Shown: positions 47,375 through 59,375, numbered from the stretch's first letter. The stretch is DNA of 64,000 nt from Hirsutella rhossiliensis (GCF_020360975.1 NW_025408683.1:992001-1056000), one strand, 5' to 3'. Notes: generated by a model not told the origin, from the letters alone. A program made the numbers and translations.

Positions 47375-48110
47375 AGGTTATCCTATATAATATAAGAGTC
47401 TTTAACTATTATAGGTTATAAGCTTAGGCTATAACCTAAGCTATATAGCTATATATAAAGGGCCGGATCCTATATATATATATATAGGCTAGCTATATAT
47501 AAAAGAGCTTTATATAGCTTATTAATATTATCTTATAAATAGTACTTATATATACGCCTCTACCTACTTTATAATATATAGCTAGGTTATATACTTATCT
47601 TATAAGGTAACTAAGTAAGAAGTATAAGGTTTAAAGGGTATAAGAGAAGTATGCCCTTTTAAATTATACTATTAATAGCGGTAGTAGTACTTTAGCTTTT
47701 AAGGCCTTAATAAGAGATCCTTTAAAGGCTCTTAAGACCTTTAAAAGAGCTTAGTTTTAAAGCCTTTAAAACGGCTTTATAAGGTTCCTAAGGGTCTTAA
47801 GCCCCTTATATTAAAGCTAGGCTATATAGTTTATTATAAAGGTTATATAAGCTTAGTAGATCTACTTAAAAGCTTTAAAAGATAGGCCTCTTTATATAAA
47901 GACTAAGTAAGATAGTCTTTTAAAAGTAGCTTATATAAAAGCTACCTTCTTCTTAATATACTATTTAAATAGTAACTTAAAGTTAAAAAAGACTCCTAGC
48001 TATTATACTAAGGGCTTTACTTTAAAGTATAAGCCTTTTACTATTAAACCTTTTAAAATAAGCTACCTTTACTTATTAAAGTAAATAAGTTCTATCTTAA
48101 AGAGGTAAAA
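47375..48110 (+). repeat. Direct repeat R1 (736 bp)
   Basis: Near-identical to 49991-50726, exactly the same length and orientation. Begins AGGTTATC and ends GTAAAA. Both copies contain a Gypsy B solo LTR at the same position, so the repeat was duplicated after that LTR inserted. The ends are not TG...CA-like and no TSD flanks the pair. Confidence 0.8.
47391..47576 (+). repeat. Gypsy B solo LTR inside R1
   Basis: 186 bp, TATAAGAGTC to TTTATAATA. Flanked by TATAA (47386-47390) and TATAG (47577-47581), a TSD with one RIP-type difference. Confidence 0.78.
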
Positions 48111-49830
48111 GTTTCTATACTACTATTTAGTATTAATATAAATAAACTATACTCGCGCTATTATATATAAATACTACCTTTTTATAGCTATCGCTAAGCT
48201 TTATTACTCCTTTTATAGCCTCTTACGCCTTATAGACCTTATAGCCTTTTATTAAAGGTATTAAAGCTAGGACTAACTCTATAAAAAGAAATTAAAAGGA
48301 GAGGGTATATTAATTTAACTTATAAGGTACTAAAATATAAGACCTAAACTCCTTATAGTATAGATATATATAAATACGCCCTCCTTTACGTAATAAATCT
48401 TTACCTCTTATAGTAGTAAAAGGCTCCCTTTTTACTTAAACTACGCTTTATATTCGCCTATCTATAGTTACCCCGATAGCGCTTAGTTACCTATATATAG
48501 AAGTCTTAATCTTAAGTGCATATCCCTTTATAAGCCCTTAGCTCTAAGTCTTATAGGCTATCTTACCTACCTAAGGTATAGCCGTCTTATCCTTCCTAGG
48601 CTAGCCGGGCTTATATACTAGTAGTTTTCTATTAACGGCTTTGCCCCTATTAGTCTCGGCTAAGACGTCGTCGACCTTAGCCTTTTTAGCGGGTAGGGGG
48701 CTTTCTATCTCGGCCGTCGGGGGCACGCCCTCCCGGTCTAGGTTGCGCTTATCTCCCGTCGCGGCCTCTATTAGCGCGGCCGGGGCTACTAGTCCCGACG
48801 GTTTAGTAGGCTCCGAGGCTAGGAGCGGCGCGTCGCCCGATATAGCGCGAGTATTAGCGACCGTAGATAGCGCCGGGGCAGTTACCGGGACCGTTTCCGT
48901 CTCGGGACTAGTATACGTAGCGGGCGCGGTTATTTTAGTAGGGTTATTACCGTCGGTAACGGCCGCGCTAGATATAGCGTCGGCGTCGGCCTCTAGGACT
49001 AAGGCGGCGGGCGAGGGCTTCGGATCTATAATACCGGTAGTTGCGAGGGGCTCCTTAGGAGAATCTTTAGCCGCGGCAGGCTCGTCTTATATCTTTAGCT
49101 TAGGCTTAGGGGTTCTACTAGCGGGTGTTGCCTTATTCGCGGGCGTTTCTAAGATAGACTTAACCTTAACTAGCTTAAGGGTGCCTACTATAGGCCTAGC
49201 GCCGTCGGGGATCTTAGGCTTATCTACCTCGCTAAGCTAGCTAGGTTTATCCTTATAGTTTACTAAGTTTAGGAGGCTAGCGGTAGTAGATATAGAGCTA
49301 TCTATAGTTAGAGCCCTAGCTTTCGCCTTAAGGGTAGTAAGCTTAGGCGCGCCTACTAAAAGGATAAGTATTAGTAAGTTACGTTTAACTAGTTAAGCTT
49401 TAATTAGTACGTCGCGCGCTAGCGTATTATATAGAGCTACTTAGCCGGCCGGCGTATACTAGCTAAACGCCCGAAAAGAAAATTTAGGCACGCTAATCGC
49501 TAAGAGAGGTATATTAAGTAGTTTATAGCGTTTAGCGATAAGCGATACCTTTATTAATAGCTAGAGTAATTCCGTCGGCTATAGTAATTACTTATAGTTA
49601 AGGGCGCTTAATAATATAAGAGGGCGAAGGGTAAGTATAATACTAGTAAGGGAGATAGCGGATAGCTTAATCGTATAGTAGATATAGGCTAACTTAAGGT
49701 AAATAATACCTTAAGTAATTACGTTTAAGAGGAGAAATAGATAAGGATTAAGCTTAGTAGAGGCGATAGTAGTCTTTTATAAGCGTTTAAGAGGGCGCGT
49801 ATTAAGTAAACGAAGTAGGAAGGAGTTATA
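48111..49830 (-). pseudogene. Degraded gene of unknown function between the 736-bp repeats
   Basis: On the minus strand one frame stays coherent for roughly 540 codons from about 49830 to 48150 if TAA/TAG are read as former Gln codons. The N-terminal part is Leu-rich and helical in appearance (about 49800-49330, including VPKFSFRAFSQ and LARDVLIKA). A long Pro/Ala/Thr/Glu-rich disordered region covers about 49250-48700 (KPSPAALVLEADADAISSA; SPETETVPVTAPA). Then a basic nuclear-signal-like PAKKAKVDDV occurs at about 48680, followed by a basic tail. The disordered part kept many CpG sites and is GC-rich because its codons hold few CpA. A plus-strand frame open at 48641-49240 is an Ala/Gly/Val-rich antisense shadow. 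No family recognised. Confidence 0.5.
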
Positions 49831-49990
49831 GTAACTCTTTAATAGTTTAAAGATACTTTCTTAGCTAATAAATATAACTTACTATTAGCTAGAAAGGGAA
49901 TAAATTACTTATTTAATTTAATCTTTAATATAGAACCCCTTTATAGACCGATTTACCCTTTATTATAAAAGGAACTTTAAGTATTACGCG
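49831..49990 (+). mobile_element. Gypsy C fragment (start of RT)
   Basis: 160 bp aligning with about 62965-63126 (FKDTF-x-ANK, LLLARKG, then a YRPIY segment). Cut by repeat R2 at 49991. Confidence 0.7.
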
Positions 49991-50726
49991 AGGTTATCTT
50001 ATATAGTATATAAGTCTTTAACTATTATAGGTTATAGGCTTAAGCTATAGCCTAAGCTATATAGTTATATATAAAGGGCTAGATCCTATATATATATATA
50101 TAGGCTAGCTATATATAAAAGAGCTTTATATAGTTTATTAATATTATCTTATAAATAGTATTTATAAATACGCTTCTACTTACTTTATAATATATAGCTA
50201 GGTTATATACTTACTTTATAAGGTAACTAAGTAAGAAGTATAAGGTTTAAAGGGTATAAGAGAAGTATACCCTTTTAAATTATACTATTAATAGTAGTAG
50301 TACTACTTTAGCTTTTAAGGCCTTAATAAGGGATCCTTTAAAGGCTCTTAAGACCTTTAAAAGAGCTTAGTTTTAAAGCCTTTAAAACGGCTTTATAAGG
50401 TTCTTAGGGGTCTTAAGCCTATTATATTAAAGCTAGGCTATATAGTCTATTATAAAGGTTATATAAGCTTAGTAGATTTACTTAAAAGCTTTAAAAGATA
50501 GGCTTTTTTATATAAAGACTAAGTAAGATAGTCTTTTAAAAGTAGCTTATATAAAAGCTACCTTCTTCTTAATATATTATTTAAATAGTAGCTTAAAGTT
50601 AAAAAAGACTCCTAGCTACTATACTAAGGGCTTTACTTTAAAGTATAAGCCTCTTACTATTATATCTTTTAAAATAAGCTACCTTTACTTACTAAAGTAA
50701 ATAAGTTCTATCTTAAAGAAGTAAAA
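49991..50726 (+). repeat. Direct repeat R2 (736 bp)
   Basis: Partner of R1 at 47375-48110; differences are mostly C/T and G/A. Confidence 0.8.
50009..50192 (+). repeat. Gypsy B solo LTR inside R2
   Basis: 184 bp, TATAAGTC (2-bp deletion relative to TATAAGAGTC) to TTTATAATA; same insertion position as in R1. Confidence 0.78.
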
Positions 50727-50877
50727 ATAAACCCCTTACTCCTTAGCTTATTTAAATAAGTTAATAGCTATAGCTTCTAGCTATTAAATATTCTTTTTAG
50801 CTAAGGTTAATATTATAAAGATACTAAAGTTATTTATATAAGATATCTAGTACCCTTTAGTCGCTAGTATCCCCTTT

Positions 50878-51574
50878 TATAAGAATATACCCTTATATTC
50901 CTATTTTACTGTTATAAAGAAATAACAGGCATAGGGAGGCTTTATAGAATAAGCTAGTAAAAAGAGGCTCTATAATACAGTCTAAGGGAATAACCCTTAA
51001 AAGACAAAGACCTCTACTAGATAACTATACCTTCCTCTAGGGAAAGCGGGTCAGGATAAGCCTATCCTTACAAACAAAAATATGCATAAAATGCATAAGT
51101 CGATTACGAGCAGAACGGATACCCTATTGCCTATTTTGGCCTAGCGGTTCCGAAGATATCCGCGATACGAGAATAGGTGGGGCATAGAACATTCTGGTTA
51201 AATCCACTACTTATGCCAGAACCCATAGTCTTACGTTAACCATCACGCCACAATTAGACCACCTACTAAGTTAGGAAGATATACTATAGATAGAGCTTTT
51301 TAAGCACTATAGAATGTGCTAGAAAGCTGACTAATTGGTCTACTAGTGGGCGAGCAATGGTCTATAAAAGACGAAGGATTTCCCTGGGAGTAGTAGATTA
51401 AAAAAGCAAGTTTACAAGCATCTTTTGCAACGCTATTCTTTCAATATATTATTCAGCCCCTTATATGCTCGTTATAAATTCCAGACGAAATCCTACCCTA
51501 TACTCCTTCGACCGATCTTTCCGCTTACGTTATCGATTACCCGATTCTGCGCTTATTGCTTATACCTTCTTACA
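50878..51574 (+). repeat. Solo LTR, family D, copy 2 (weakly RIP-mutated)
   Basis: 697 bp with a perfect TSD CCTTT (50873-50877 and 51575-51579). Ends TATAAG and CTTACA (TGTAAG/CTTACA before RIP). A TATA box TCTATAAAAG lies at about 51361-51370. It retains many CpA and TpG sites in its second half, unlike the copy at 18864-19559, so it is younger or partly escaped RIP. A short open frame at 51425-51607 crosses the LTR end and is not a gene. Confidence 0.87.
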
Positions 51575-52769
51575 CCTTTATATATAAAAAGAATAAAAAA
51601 AGGCTAATAAGGGACCCTTAAGGTACCCTTATTACTAGGTTTATAAGGGGCTAGACCTACCCTTTAAAGGCTAGTTAAATCTTCCTTTTAATAAGAAAGA
51701 AGTCTACTTAGCTTATAAGGGCCTTAAGGAGGTTTAATACCCTTAAGACCTTTATAAGCTATTCCTTTAATATAAAGTTAAAGGCGCCCTTTATATTTAA
51801 TAAGAAGGTACTAGTAATAGCCTTCTTATTAAATTCTTACTTCTTATAAATATAGTATAAAAAGAGGAAGGCTATATTTATAGTAAACTATTATTTATAT
51901 CCCGTTAGCTATATAGGTTTTAAAAGCCTAGCTATATTAATTAAATAGCTTAGCTAGGTAGTATATAGCTTTTTAAGGACCTTTCCTAAGTAGTTAACTT
52001 AATAGGGATAAGTATATATACTTAAAGTACGCGTAGTATATAGTTAAGGATTAATAAAGTAATTAACTATATAATTATTTAATTATCGGTCCTATATATA
52101 GCTTATAAGGTCTTAGGTTAATAATATAAGTTATAAGGATTTCTTTACTTTATACCTCTTTATCTTTATTAAAGTTATATAACTAGCGGCCTTTACTTTA
52201 AAGGGGAAAAATAAAAGTTTAAATTAACTATAATTAAGGAAGATACTTAATTAAATAATTAAGGTCTTTATAAAGCCTTTAAGTATACTTAGAAAAAAGT
52301 TAGATAGGGAGTACTAAGGGTCTTATCCCTTTAACGGGCTAATATCTATAAGGGTATAATCTTACTTATTAAACTCCTCCTTAGTAACTTTCTAACCTAA
52401 GATACTAATAAAAAGGGCATAATAATAATAAGTAAGGCTTTCTACTTAAGTATATAAGTAAGTAAATAAACTATTAATAGAACCTTTCTCCTTTATTATA
52501 CTCCCTTCCTTTTATATTATTTATTTCTCCTTTTACTTATAAGCTACTTATTTAGCTCTTTTTATCTTTACTTATATACTTCCTTTTTTAGATAACTATC
52601 TACTACCCTTTATATATACTCTTAAGTATTTACGCTTATTATTCTTAAAGGTATTAAAGAAATAAAGTAGTTAGCGTTTTTATTAATCTATAGCTTTAGG
52701 TATAGCTAGATTAAATAAGCTATAAAGTCTTATAGACTAATTATTATTGCGTTACTAATAGTCCTATAT
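51575..52769. other. RIP-degraded tract, unclassified
   Basis: TA-rich, no LTR pair, no recognisable motif. It is the sequence into which the complete Gypsy (52770-59632) inserted; it resumes at 59633. Confidence 0.4.
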
Positions 52770-53026
52770 TATTAAGGGCTAGCGTATACTTAGTATAGTA
52801 GTATAGGGCTAAATAATTATTTATTTCAAGCTAAGGAGAAAGGAGGAAAACTCTATCTTAGTCGCGATAGTTATTTATCTTCCTTAGTCCTTAGCTTAAC
52901 CTATATTTAAGTGCTATTTAGCCTAAGTTTAAGTTAAGCTCTACCTATATATAGGTCTACTTTAGCCTAACTTTAGTATAGTCGCTATAGTATAACCTTA
53001 GCCTTTTATAGGTATAGCCTATAATA
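52770..53026 (-). repeat. 3' LTR of Gypsy G
   Basis: 257 bp, TATTA...TATAATA (TGTTA...TAACA before RIP). Confidence 0.88.
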
Positions 53027-53250
53027 CTACCCCTGCTCTCCCCCTCTTATCGGTAGTACTCTTATTCCTCTCCTACTACCTTTCTATTATCGCTATCCCT
53101 TTTTTCTTAGCGCGCGCGGTCGCTTCCTTCCGCTTTATACTCGCTTTATCCCTCTATATACCGCCCTTTTATACGCTTATTCCGCCCTATCCTTCCCTCC
53201 TCCGCGTATATACCCTTATACCTTACTAACTATACGCGTGCCCCGGCGTA

Positions 53251-53258
53251 TATAAATA
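53251..53258 (+). promoter_or_regulatory. TATA box of the antisense module in Gypsy G
   Basis: TATAAATA on the plus strand, about 120 bp before the inferred start at 53372, followed by a long pyrimidine-rich leader (53261-53330) as in fungal promoters. Confidence 0.45.
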
Positions 53259-53371
53259 CCTCTCTTTTATCCCCTCTCTTTCTTCCTTTTATTTTCCTCT
53301 TTTAAGCTTTACTCCCTTAGCGCGCGCGCCCTTACTTTACCTAACTTCTATTACCGCGCCGCGCTATATTT

Positions 53372-53977
53372 ATAACTACTACGGGCCCTCGTACGCCCGC
53401 TAGCTTCTCTACTCTATATAGCGGCACCCCGCCTCCTAGTACGCTAGGCGACTATACTCTACCGCCTTTATACTAGTCGACGCGTCCGCTTATATCTCTT
53501 AGTAAGCGTAGCGCGACCTATAGTACTATTATATAGCGGCTACCCTATCTCGCCTATATAGGCTAAATAATATCGCCGAGCGTTAAGATATAGTATAGTA
53601 CTTACTAGAATTAAGCGTCGCTACGTGCTTATAACTACTTTGCCTATACCTACGCTAGATTACGCTACCTTCTTATTTATTACTCTCCTTTAACTTTATT
53701 TAATAGGACGCTAATATAATAGTAGTATATTAAGGATATAATCGCCGCTACTAACGCCCTTTAAGACTATATATCTTAAAGGATATTTAATAACTATTAA
53801 AGCGACCTTTATATATATACTTTATTCCCCCTTTAACCTTATCCTACTATTTATCTTTAACTATCGTTTTAGTATACTAAGCTTACCCGCGCTACTATAT
53901 TTATATACTAGGCCTAGATATACCTTAATATCTTAGAGTAATTAAGCGGTAGTTAGGGGGCGTTTATAGTTAGTTAA
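53372..53977 (+). pseudogene. Antisense accessory ORF in Gypsy G, function unknown
   Basis: On the strand opposite to gag-pol, 201 codons keep one frame from ATA at 53372 (former ATG) to TAA at 53975. In-frame TAA/TAG are consistent with former Gln codons. The N-terminus is Thr/Pro/Ser-rich (TTGPRTPASFSTL; SGTPPPSTLGD). The rest is rich in Gln/His/Tyr with a helical stretch near 53700-53790 (IIAATNAL). I recognise no domain. A TATA box and pyrimidine-rich leader lie upstream, and the ORF sits between the end of pol (about 54250) and the 3' LTR. The minus-strand frames over the same span are Arg-rich and implausible. Extra ORFs, sometimes antisense, are known in this position in some Gypsy elements. 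Confidence 0.55.
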
Positions 53978-54249
53978 AATTAAGTCGGTATTCTTAGTAC
54001 GTCTTACTATATCTATATTTTATTTTATTATATCTTACCCTCGTCCTTATCCTTATCTATCCTTTATTACTATCTATTTTATATCTATCCTTTATTTATC
54101 TTTTATTATTTCCCTTTAGTAATATAGTTCTTCTTTATCTTTTCCTTATTCTTTAATAAGCGTCCCTTATCTCTTACCTCTTTTTCTTTCTCCCCCTTTT
54201 ATCCTTTATTTCCCCTTCCTTATCTTCCGCCCTCTTCTTTATCCCTTTC

Positions 54250-57200
54250 TCTCGCCCCTCCTTTATTATTCTCCCTTACGTTTCCCTACTATCTCTCGAA
54301 TCCCTCTAAGGCTTCTATCTCCTAGAAGTTATCTAGTAGGTACTATAATAAGTTTATATACCTTTACTATTTTATAAGTACCTATCGCTATCTACCCCTC
54401 CCCCTTTACTTTTACCGCGCTTACTAGATCTTTTCGATAATATACTTAGGCTTATTATCCTCCCCGATTACTAGTAGCGGTTAGTAGTTATTAACTACCT
54501 ATCTAAGTAGTAGGCTCTCTACCGCTTAGTAAAGAAATTCTATATAGAGCCTCTTATATACCCTCCTTAATATATTAAGCTCTACTATATATAGGCTTAC
54601 TACCTTTATTATAATATACTTCTAGTATAGCTAGTTAAGCTTCCTATATAGCTAGTTAGTTATATATTTAGCTATATTTACTTATACCTTATCGCTTACT
54701 TTAAACCTTTCTACTAAAGCTCTCCTTTAGTTTACTATCTCCTTTTATCTTACCTACGCCGCGATAATAGCGGTTTATAGGAAGTCGGTTACCTCTCTTA
54801 TCCTTTAAGCGAGCTCCCTCGCCCCCCTTACTTTTAGCGCTAGCGGCCCCTCCTCCCTTACTATTTAAACCGGCTTAATATCGTATTTATATATTATAAA
54901 GAATAAGCTTATACTTATTATTAACGCTACGTAGTTATTTAGTATAGCTTATATATATAGTAGCTACGCTCCTTAGTTATCTTAGTTATAGTAGACGTAT
55001 ACTTAAAGGTACGCTTATACTTCTTAGTTTACCCGCTTAGTCGACCTATTTATCTATAGGTAGTATACTAAACTTAACTTCTTTTATACTCCTATTTATC
55101 TATAAAACTCCCTTTAAAAGCTTCCTATTTAGTTCGTCCCTTTATTTAATATAATCGACCTTAGTATCTTATAAAAGTAGAAGTAAGCTTAAAAGAACCT
55201 CGTCGCGTATACTACTACCCTTATTATCGGTATTACTTTAAGCGTTACCGCTTTTATTAGCTAGTTTATAATTACCTAAAGGTACTTCGCGCCTTCTATC
55301 TTAGTTAACGGTAGTTTAACTATAAAGTCTATTAATAAGTATATAAATAGTTAGGATAGCGGTAGTAGGGGCTTTAGGAGTCCCTTTTAAAGTTACCTCT
55401 ATATATACCCCCTTTTATATAGTCTATAGTTCGTAACGAGCCGCCTTACCGTCGCTAACTAGCTAAGCTAGAAGAATTCTTAGGCTAGTATTACTAGGGT
55501 CCCCTCTCTCCCTAGGTATCCTACCGCTATTAAGTTATATATCTATTAAGCTATCTATACCTAAAGTATATCTTATTCCTTAGCCCCCTCTCCTTTATTA
55601 TACTTTAGTTTCCCTAATACCTATAGCCTCTCTTAAAAGTATAACTATCTCTTAATATCGATTATATATTTACTTAGCTATACCTTTAGTTACTATTTTA
55701 GTACTAGCGATCTCTCCCTTTTATATACTACTTAGAATACCGCTTAGTATTCCTTATCTTTCCTTAACGCTTTTATCTATTTCTTTTATAGCTCTTAGTT
55801 ATTAAATACTAGTATAGGGTTAGCTTATTTCTAGGGTATATTTTAGCTTAAGTTTAGGTCGAGTTTTAGTCGGTTATTGCCTTTATTCGCCTCCTCCTTA
55901 GGTCGTTTAATAGGCCCCCCCGCTCTATTAATAAACGCTATCGCGCCTACCCCTCTTCTACCTACCTATAGCGCCGCTACTACCGCCCTATCTTAGGCTA
56001 AGCGTCCTAGTAAGTCGGTATATCGGCCCCTAGCAGGGACTAGGCGGCCCTATAGGTATATAGTCTCTAGAATTATCTAGACTACCCGCTTTATCTCTCT
56101 TTTATTTATTTCGCCCGCCGGCCGATCTTACTCTTAGTAAGATAGCGCGTTAGGCACCGCTGCTAGCCTCCCTAGCCGGAACTCTAGTATAAAGTTATAA
56201 GATATAAGCTCTATTACTTATTAGCTTTATCTCTTATTTAACTTCTTCTTTATTATAAAGTACCTTAGGTTATTATAGTTAGTTAGTACTATAAAGGTAA
56301 GCACGTTTTAGAGTTTTACTCCTTAAAAGTCTAAGTACTATATAATTATAAGTATCTCCTTATTATAGATTAAGTAGTTATACTCCGGTAGGTTTAGTCT
56401 CTTTAAGAAGAATCTTATTAGGTATTATATACTATCTAGCCCTACCTATATTAGCGCCCCCCCTATCGCGTATCTAGAATAGTCCGCCTCTAAGTATATT
56501 TCTCTTTTTAAGTTATAGAGTTATAGTACTAAGGCGTTATAAAAGGCGTTCTAAATAAACTTAAACGCTACTTAGTACTTATCTATTTACTTAAAGATCG
56601 CGCCTTTTTTATAAAGGCCGTCTAAGTATACCGATGCCTTTATATAGAGTAGTATAAAGGCCTAGTAGTAGTTCGCGAAGCTAAGGAAGCTCCGGACTCT
56701 TTTTATATTCTAGGGTACCTACTATATCTATATTACTTAGATCTTTTCTAGGTCGTATCGAACTTTACCCTTTACCTATATAATAAAGCTTAGGTACTTA
56801 ACCTCTTTTATTATAAAGTTATACTTCCTTAAGTTTAATATTAAGCCCGCCTTTTATAGCTTTTAAAGTACCCTTACTACCTTCTCCTAGTAGTCTTAGA
56901 GAGACCCTAATAAGTAGATTAAGACGTTATTTATATATACTATAATAAACTTATATAGGTATTCCCTTAATACCTTATTAATCTATTATTAAAAGGTAGC
57001 TAGCGTCCTTATTAAGCTAAATAGGTATACCTACTACTTAAATAATCCGAACCTTATTTAAAAGGCTATCTTAAACTTATAGCCCTTTACTATCTAGATC
57101 TTATAGAACGCTACTATAACGTCGAGCTTTATAAACTACTTTACCTTTATAAGTATCTATAGTATCTTTATAATTAAGGGTAGCGTATACCTATCCCTCT

Positions 57201-57900
57201 TTATAATTACGTTTAAGGCTTAGTTATTATAGTAAAATTATAAGCGACCGTTTAACTTTTAGGTAAAGAGTACTAGGGCCGCGGCCGAGGAGCTACTTAA
57301 GCGGATTAGGTTTACCTCTATTAGCTCGCTTAGGGTCTTCCTTAGTACTAAGAGTTCCTCCCTTAATATATCGTAAATAGGTCCCTATAATAAGGGGGGC
57401 TTTACCTTATCTTTATTTAGTATTAGGTTAATCTTATAGTTTACCCTTAGCTTATATAGGGGTATCTCTAAAGCCTTCTTTAATATAAAGAGGTCTAAGT
57501 ATATATTTAGCGCTTACTTTAGAACGTAGTCTACTAGGTCTACCGCTGTCTTTAGCTAGAGTGCTCTCTCTATATCCTTTATTATAATCGCCCGGATATT
57601 AACTATTTTCTACTTTCCCTTATCGTCCCTTACTACCCTCTCCCTTTAATATTCTACTATAAATACTACTATACTAACGATCTTTGCCCCTTAGATCTAT
57701 TTTACCCTCCTTATTACTTTTAATCCTTATAGGCCTATTTAGATCTTAGCCTTACTATACTAAATCCGATCCCTTACTATATTATATATTACTTAGTTCT
57801 TCTTTATCTATAGCCTTCCTAGGAATATATTATAGCTTAGCCTAAGGACTATATATATAAAGGTCTACTTTATATAGCCGTTAATATCTATCTTAAATAC
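54250..57900 (-). pseudogene. Gypsy G pol: RT, RNase H, integrase, chromodomain-like end
   Basis: RT is readable from about 57120 downward on the minus strand (a KVVYKAR-type start, then a RFGLFEW-like segment now RIIYVVG). The active site reads Tyr-Ile-Asn-Asn followed by VLIY at about 56943-56916, the RIP form of YxDDVLIY. RNase H should occupy about 56500-56100 and integrase about 55800-54700. The C-terminus has a PHRLLxPY-like segment and DNKPKYIIEKI at about 54455-54420, as in chromoviruses. Frequent RIP stops; inactive. Confidence 0.75.
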
Positions 57901-57949
57901 TATAATTCCTTTTATTTATAGGGCTAGAGTATCCTTTAAGAACGGCCCT

Positions 57950-59340
57950 AGTTATCTTCTCTTCTTATTAGCGAGAAGTATTTATAGCTTCTTTACTACC
58001 CTCTTACTTACTATAGTATAGTAATTATAGCCGGTATCTATAAGCGCGTTAAGTCCCTTCTTCTTATTAATACTTACCCTTAATATTACTAGGCTTAGCG
58101 TAAGATAGTTCTTTATTAACTTCTAAGCTTCTTACTATTTCTCTTTTACCTTTAGCGCCTAACTTTATACTAGGGTTCCCCCTTTTCTAAGTTATTATTA
58201 TCCTCGGCGTCCCTCTCTTCCTTTATTATACCCGCCCTTTAAGGTTCCTATCTCCTCTTCTTATAATAGAGCGCGATATATCCTTAAACTCTATAGTTAA
58301 AGTATATCTAGTTCTCTAGCTAGCTCTACCCCTCCCTTTATTTATCTAAGGCGTTAATATTAGTTATTAAGGTATCCTTATCTTTATCCTTCCTTTCCTA
58401 AAGGTATATATCCGCTAGTCTTCTTTAGTTTAAGGGGGGTTATCTTATTTACTAAACCCTCTCTAGCTTAGCTACTATTTATATTACCTAATTAGTATAA
58501 GCGGCGAAGCTTAATATAGGGAGGTCGACTATAGCTAACGCCTAGCGGAGCTAGATTCTTAGAGCCCCTTTTAAGAAGATAATCTAAACATCGTATAGCT
58601 AGGACCCGCCTCCGGCCTTAAAGAGTCTCTACTTAAACTTTAAAAGGAACGCTATAAACGTTTAACTTTCCCCTTATTTTATTATCTAAATCGCCGCCGC
58701 CGCGTATAACTAAATATTTACGTTAAGGTAAATTAAGTCGAGGTACTTTAGGAATTCCTTTTAATTATAGCCCCTCTCCGCTTTTATTCTATAGTATATA
58801 GCGACTATTTATTATAGCCCGGCGACTAAGTAGTTATAGATAAGGTAGAAGATTCCCTTAAGCTTAAGAAGAATTCTTTATTAATCTTATACTTTTCCTA
58901 TATATATTATACTTATAGGGTATAATACCGTTGTTATCTTTCGAATTTTCTTAGGCTTAGGAGAGGCTTCTTATAGCTATTCTTCCTTACTATTTCCCTC
59001 TTAGTTATAGGCGTTACTGCCCCCCCTATTGCCCTTAAGGGCGGTATTAAACTACTTACTCTACCCTTAGCCCCCTCCTATATACCTATTTATATCGGTT
59101 TATTTATCCTTTAGTATATCCTCTTAATCTAGCCGATTAGTTCCTATATCTATAGTTAGCTCTATATTACCTAATACCTTATCTCTACCTCTCTTACCTA
59201 TAGCGAGAGTATCGCTTACTTTATTATTAGCCGGGCGTCTAGCCCTCCTATTACTACTCCTTACCGTCCTTAGGCCTATTCTCCCTCCTCTAGGTCGTCG
59301 GGATATCTATATTATATCCTTTTAGTCCGATCTCTCTTTA
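57950..59340 (-). pseudogene. Gypsy G gag with zinc knuckle
   Basis: Starts shortly inside the 5' LTR and runs leftward. A CCHC knuckle is recognisable at 58304-58263 ([Cys]-Phe-Asn-[Cys]-x4-[His]-x4-[Cys], with the bracketed residues now Tyr). The capsid part between about 59300 and 58350 is too degraded for a confident call. Protease should follow near 58000. Confidence 0.65.
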
Positions 59341-59375
59341 AGCTTTATAGCCTTATTTAAAAGGAGCTTTAGATA

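Noticed and set aside
48641..49240. 199-codon open frame on the plus strand
   Set aside because: Ala/Gly/Val/Ser-rich with no domain. It lies in a CpG-rich pocket poor in TA and hence in stops, and the minus-strand frame is far more protein-like and extends well beyond it.
47375..50726. R1 and R2 as a conventional LTR pair
   Set aside because: Equal length and orientation fit, but the ends are not TG/CA-derived, there is no TSD, no primer-binding site and no polypurine tract.
51425..51607. 60-codon plus-strand open frame
   Set aside because: Crosses the 3' end of a solo LTR into unrelated flank; chance frame.
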